From Arcticibacter sp. (lineage in GTDB: Bacteria; Bacteroidota; Bacteroidia; 2-12-FULL-35-15): a DNA stretch of 64,000 nt. The translations under genes were made by a program, and so were the position numbers. The stretch's first letter is position 1. The number at the start of each line of letters is the position of its first letter. The notes under the pieces were generated by a model. It did not search any database. It was not told the origin of the DNA and saw only the letters and a program-made list of their open reading frames with translations. Shown piece after piece: positions 62,056 through 64,000 of this stretch. The stretch lies in the NCBI GenBank assembly GCA_021155045.1, contig JAJNQB010000016.1:68710-132709 (forward strand). The letters are read 5' to 3'.

Positions 62056-63141
62056 ATGATTGAATATGAAAATTTAGCATTATTAAATGCTCCTTTTTTT
62101 GAAGAATACACCAAGAGCTTTGATAAAGTTTTAAAATCTGGCTGGTATATTTTAGGACAAAGTGTAAAACAATTTGAGGAAGAATTTGCTACTTACAATA
62201 AAGCCCCACATTGTATTGGCGTTGCTTCTGGCTTAGATGCTATAACTTTTTCAATAGCAGCATTTGATTTTGAAAAAGGAAGTGAAATTATTGTTCCTTC
62301 TAACACTTATATTGCTACGATATTAAGTGTAATGCAAAATGGAATGAAACCTGTTTTGGTTGAACCCAATATTGAAACTTATAATATTGATCCAAAGCAA
62401 ATAGAAGCATCTATCACCAATAAAACGAAAGCAATTGTTGTTGTTCATCTTTATGGAAAAGCCTGTGATATGGATCCAATAATGGCTTTGTGCAAAAAGT
62501 ATAATTTAAAATTAATTGAAGATTGCGCTCAATCTCATGGAGCAACTTATAAAGGAAAACATACCGGAACGTTTGGTGAGTTTGGTGCCTTTAGCTTTTA
62601 TCCAACAAAAAATTTAGGTGCTTTGGGCGATGCTGGTGCTGTAGTTTGTAATGATGATGGATTGAGCAAAATTATTAAACGATTAAGAAATTATGGGTCA
62701 GATGTTAAATATTACAATGAAATAGTTGGATATAATTCAAGATTAGATGAGCTTCAAGCAGCTTTTTTAAGTATTAAGCTAAAAAAACTTGATGCTATAA
62801 ATCAACACAAGAGGGATTTAGCGAATATTTATTTAAATAATCTTAAGTCTGATTTTATTAAACCAAAAGTTGATAAGGATTATTTTGATGTTTATCATAT
62901 ATTCAGCATACGCCATGAAAAGCGTAATGAATTAAAAGAGTATCTTTTTAGAAACGATATTAAAACGGAAATACATTATCCTGTTTCGCCAAGCAAACAA
63001 AATGCTTTGAAAGGAATGTTAGACGAATACGATTTTCCTATAAGTGAAAAAATTCATGAAACTACTTTGAGTTTGCCAATTTCTTATTTTCATACACAAA
63101 CAGATATAATTAGAGTGGTGGAAGTGATGAACAAATTTTAA
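62056..63141 (+). CDS. DegT/DnrJ/EryC1/StrS aminotransferase (FdtB/QdtB-like)
   Basis: A 361-residue PLP enzyme from ATG at 62056, 4 bases after the fdtA-type stop; the longer frame from 62011 overlaps that gene. Motifs: [36 protein letters not shown] (Asp156, Gln159) and [20 protein letters not shown] (PLP-lysine Lys185). With the ketoisomerase it should make dTDP-3-amino-3,6-dideoxyhexose (Fuc3N or Qui3N). In principle it could instead serve the PseC step missing from the pse operon 17 kb upstream, but the pairing argues against this. Confidence 0.88.
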   Translation: MIEYENLALLNAPFFEEYTKSFDKVLKSGWYILGQSVKQFEEEFATYNKAPHCIGVASGLDAITFSIAAFDFEKGSEIIVPSNTYIATILSVMQNGMKPVLVEPNIETYNIDPKQIEASITNKTKAIVVVHLYGKACDMDPIMALCKKYNLKLIEDCAQSHGATYKGKHTGTFGEFGAFSFYPTKNLGALGDAGAVVCNDDGLSKIIKRLRNYGSDVKYYNEIVGYNSRLDELQAAFLSIKLKKLDAINQHKRDLANIYLNNLKSDFIKPKVDKDYFDVYHIFSIRHEKRNELKEYLFRNDIKTEIHYPVSPSKQNALKGMLDEYDFPISEKIHETTLSLPISYFHTQTDIIRVVEVMNKF

Positions 63142-63149
63142 TTTTATAA

Positions 63150-64000
63150 ATGTATAACTTTTGCACACTTTTCGATTCATTTTATTTAACCAGAGGAATT
63201 GCAATGTACAAATCCTTAGAAAAAGTATGCGATAATTTTCATTTGTACATTTTTGCTTTTGATGATAAAAGTTATTCTATTTTAAATAAGTTAAATTTAA
63301 AGTACGCCACAATAATTCCACTAAAAGAATTTGAAGATGAAAAACTGCTAGCAGTAAAACCGTCTCGTTCAAAAGCTGAATATTGCTGGACTTCAACTTC
63401 ATCAACAATTTTGTATGTAATAAATAATTACAAAGTAACAAGCTGTACATATGTAGATGCTGATTTGTATTTCTATCAAAATCCTAAAATATTGTTTGAT
63501 GAAATGGGGGATAAGTCTATTTTACTAACAGAACATCGCTATCCTCCAAAATTTAATCGTACAAACACATCCGGAATTTATTGTGTACAGTTTATTACAT
63601 TCCTAAATAACGAGGAAGGATTAATTGCTCTTAATTGGTGGAGGGATGCGTGTATTGAATGGTGTTTTGACAGATATGAAGATGGTAAGTTTGGTGATCA
63701 AAAATATTTAGATGATTGGACAACAAGATTTAAGGGCGTTCATGTTTTAAAGCATTTAGGCGGAGGATTAGCTTCTTGGAATGTAGAACAATGGCCTTTT
63801 ATAAGTAGAGAAGAGAATAAAGTTTTGTTTTTAGATAAACAAACCAGTTCGAATTTTGAAGCAATTTTTTATCATTTTCACCATGTTCGTTTTTTTAAAA
63901 ATGATATCGTTGATTTAGGCTGGCGCCATCCAACAATGCCGGTTGTTACTAACTTATATGTTCCTTATATTGTTGAGCTTCAAAATACAGAAGATTTAGT
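63150..64000 (+). CDS. Nucleotide-diphospho-sugar transferase-like protein (partial, 3' end outside window)
   Basis: An open frame from ATG at 63150 to the end of the window, 283 residues, beginning MYNFCTLFDSFYLTRGIAMY. The N-terminal CTLFDSFYLTRGIAMYKSLE, TYVDADLYFYQNPKILFDEM (DxD, metal/UDP binding) and late GWRHPTMPV fit a GT-A glycosyltransferase of the GT8/nucleotide-sugar transferase type. It follows the aminotransferase by 8 bases, so it probably belongs to the same glycan operon. The acceptor is unknown. Confidence 0.75.
   Translation, partial: MYNFCTLFDSFYLTRGIAMYKSLEKVCDNFHLYIFAFDDKSYSILNKLNLKYATIIPLKEFEDEKLLAVKPSRSKAEYCWTSTSSTILYVINNYKVTSCTYVDADLYFYQNPKILFDEMGDKSILLTEHRYPPKFNRTNTSGIYCVQFITFLNNEEGLIALNWWRDACIEWCFDRYEDGKFGDQKYLDDWTTRFKGVHVLKHLGGGLASWNVEQWPFISREENKVLFLDKQTSSNFEAIFYHFHHVRFFKNDIVDLGWRHPTMPVVTNLYVPYIVELQNTEDL

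Overview
The window is AT-rich and looks like the chromosome of a Bacteroidota bacterium. The evidence is a type IX secretion (T9SS) plug protein, a PorP/SprF protein, a giant adhesin with a type B (gliding-type) C-terminal sorting domain, Bacteroidota-only families (DUF6495, DUF4249-like), PF13723-type ketosynthase partners as in flexirubin/aryl-polyene clusters, few Shine-Dalgarno sites, and many TAnnTTTG (-7) boxes, several with a TTTG (-33) box 19-20 nt upstream. I cannot name a genus. I saw no rRNA or tRNA gene, CRISPR array or intact insertion sequence.

Layout. 1-2.5 kb: paaABCD (phenylacetyl-CoA epoxidase), minus strand, leaving the window at the left. 2.7-7.7 kb: DUF6495 protein, peptidase T, a PagL-like outer-membrane protein, a truncated LTA-synthase-like membrane protein and the T9SS plug protein. 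7.9-12.7 kb: a tight minus-strand operon of type II fatty-acid/polyketide genes (thioesterase, KS, KS-like, ACP, KS, KS-like). 12.8-28.2 kb: mostly housekeeping (YciO/Sua5, GDPD, rsmG, ECF sigma factor, membrane GT2, tgt, LptF/G, dnaK, panB, pseudouridine synthase, sucD, M42-like peptidase) with a higBA toxin-antitoxin module in GC-richer, hairpin-rich DNA at 19.4-20.4 kb. 28.4-37.7 kb: an unknown helical protein, then adhesin, PorP/SprF and OmpA/PD40 protein, the usual arrangement for a T9SS type B substrate and its partners. 37.8-41.1 kb: FAD dehydrogenase, YvlD-like protein, CvfB-like S1 protein and cold-shock protein.

41.2-64 kb is a surface-glycan region. Its core (44.4-50.4 kb) is a nonulosonic (pseudaminic-type) acid pathway: pseB, pseG, pseH, pseI and an SpsF-type cytidylyltransferase. 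A methyltransferase and a PhyH-type Fe/2-oxoglutarate dioxygenase sit inside the run, and no adjacent PseC aminotransferase is present. A GT42/DUF115-like protein with GNGPSL and a CatB-type O-acetyltransferase precede it; a Wzx flippase follows. After a housekeeping block (coiled-coil protein, zapA, rny) come a second flippase, a Wzy-like polymerase, several glycosyltransferases, a TIGR04325 methyltransferase and an FdtA/FdtB-type pair for a dTDP-3-amino-3,6-dideoxyhexose. The last gene runs off the right end.

The most unusual items are the modified pseudaminic-type cluster without PseC, the KS/KS-like operon with two catalytic and two apparently non-catalytic ketosynthase-fold proteins, the truncated LTA-synthase-like protein, higher-order repeats in the adhesin, and two small interspersed palindromic repeat families with two copies each.
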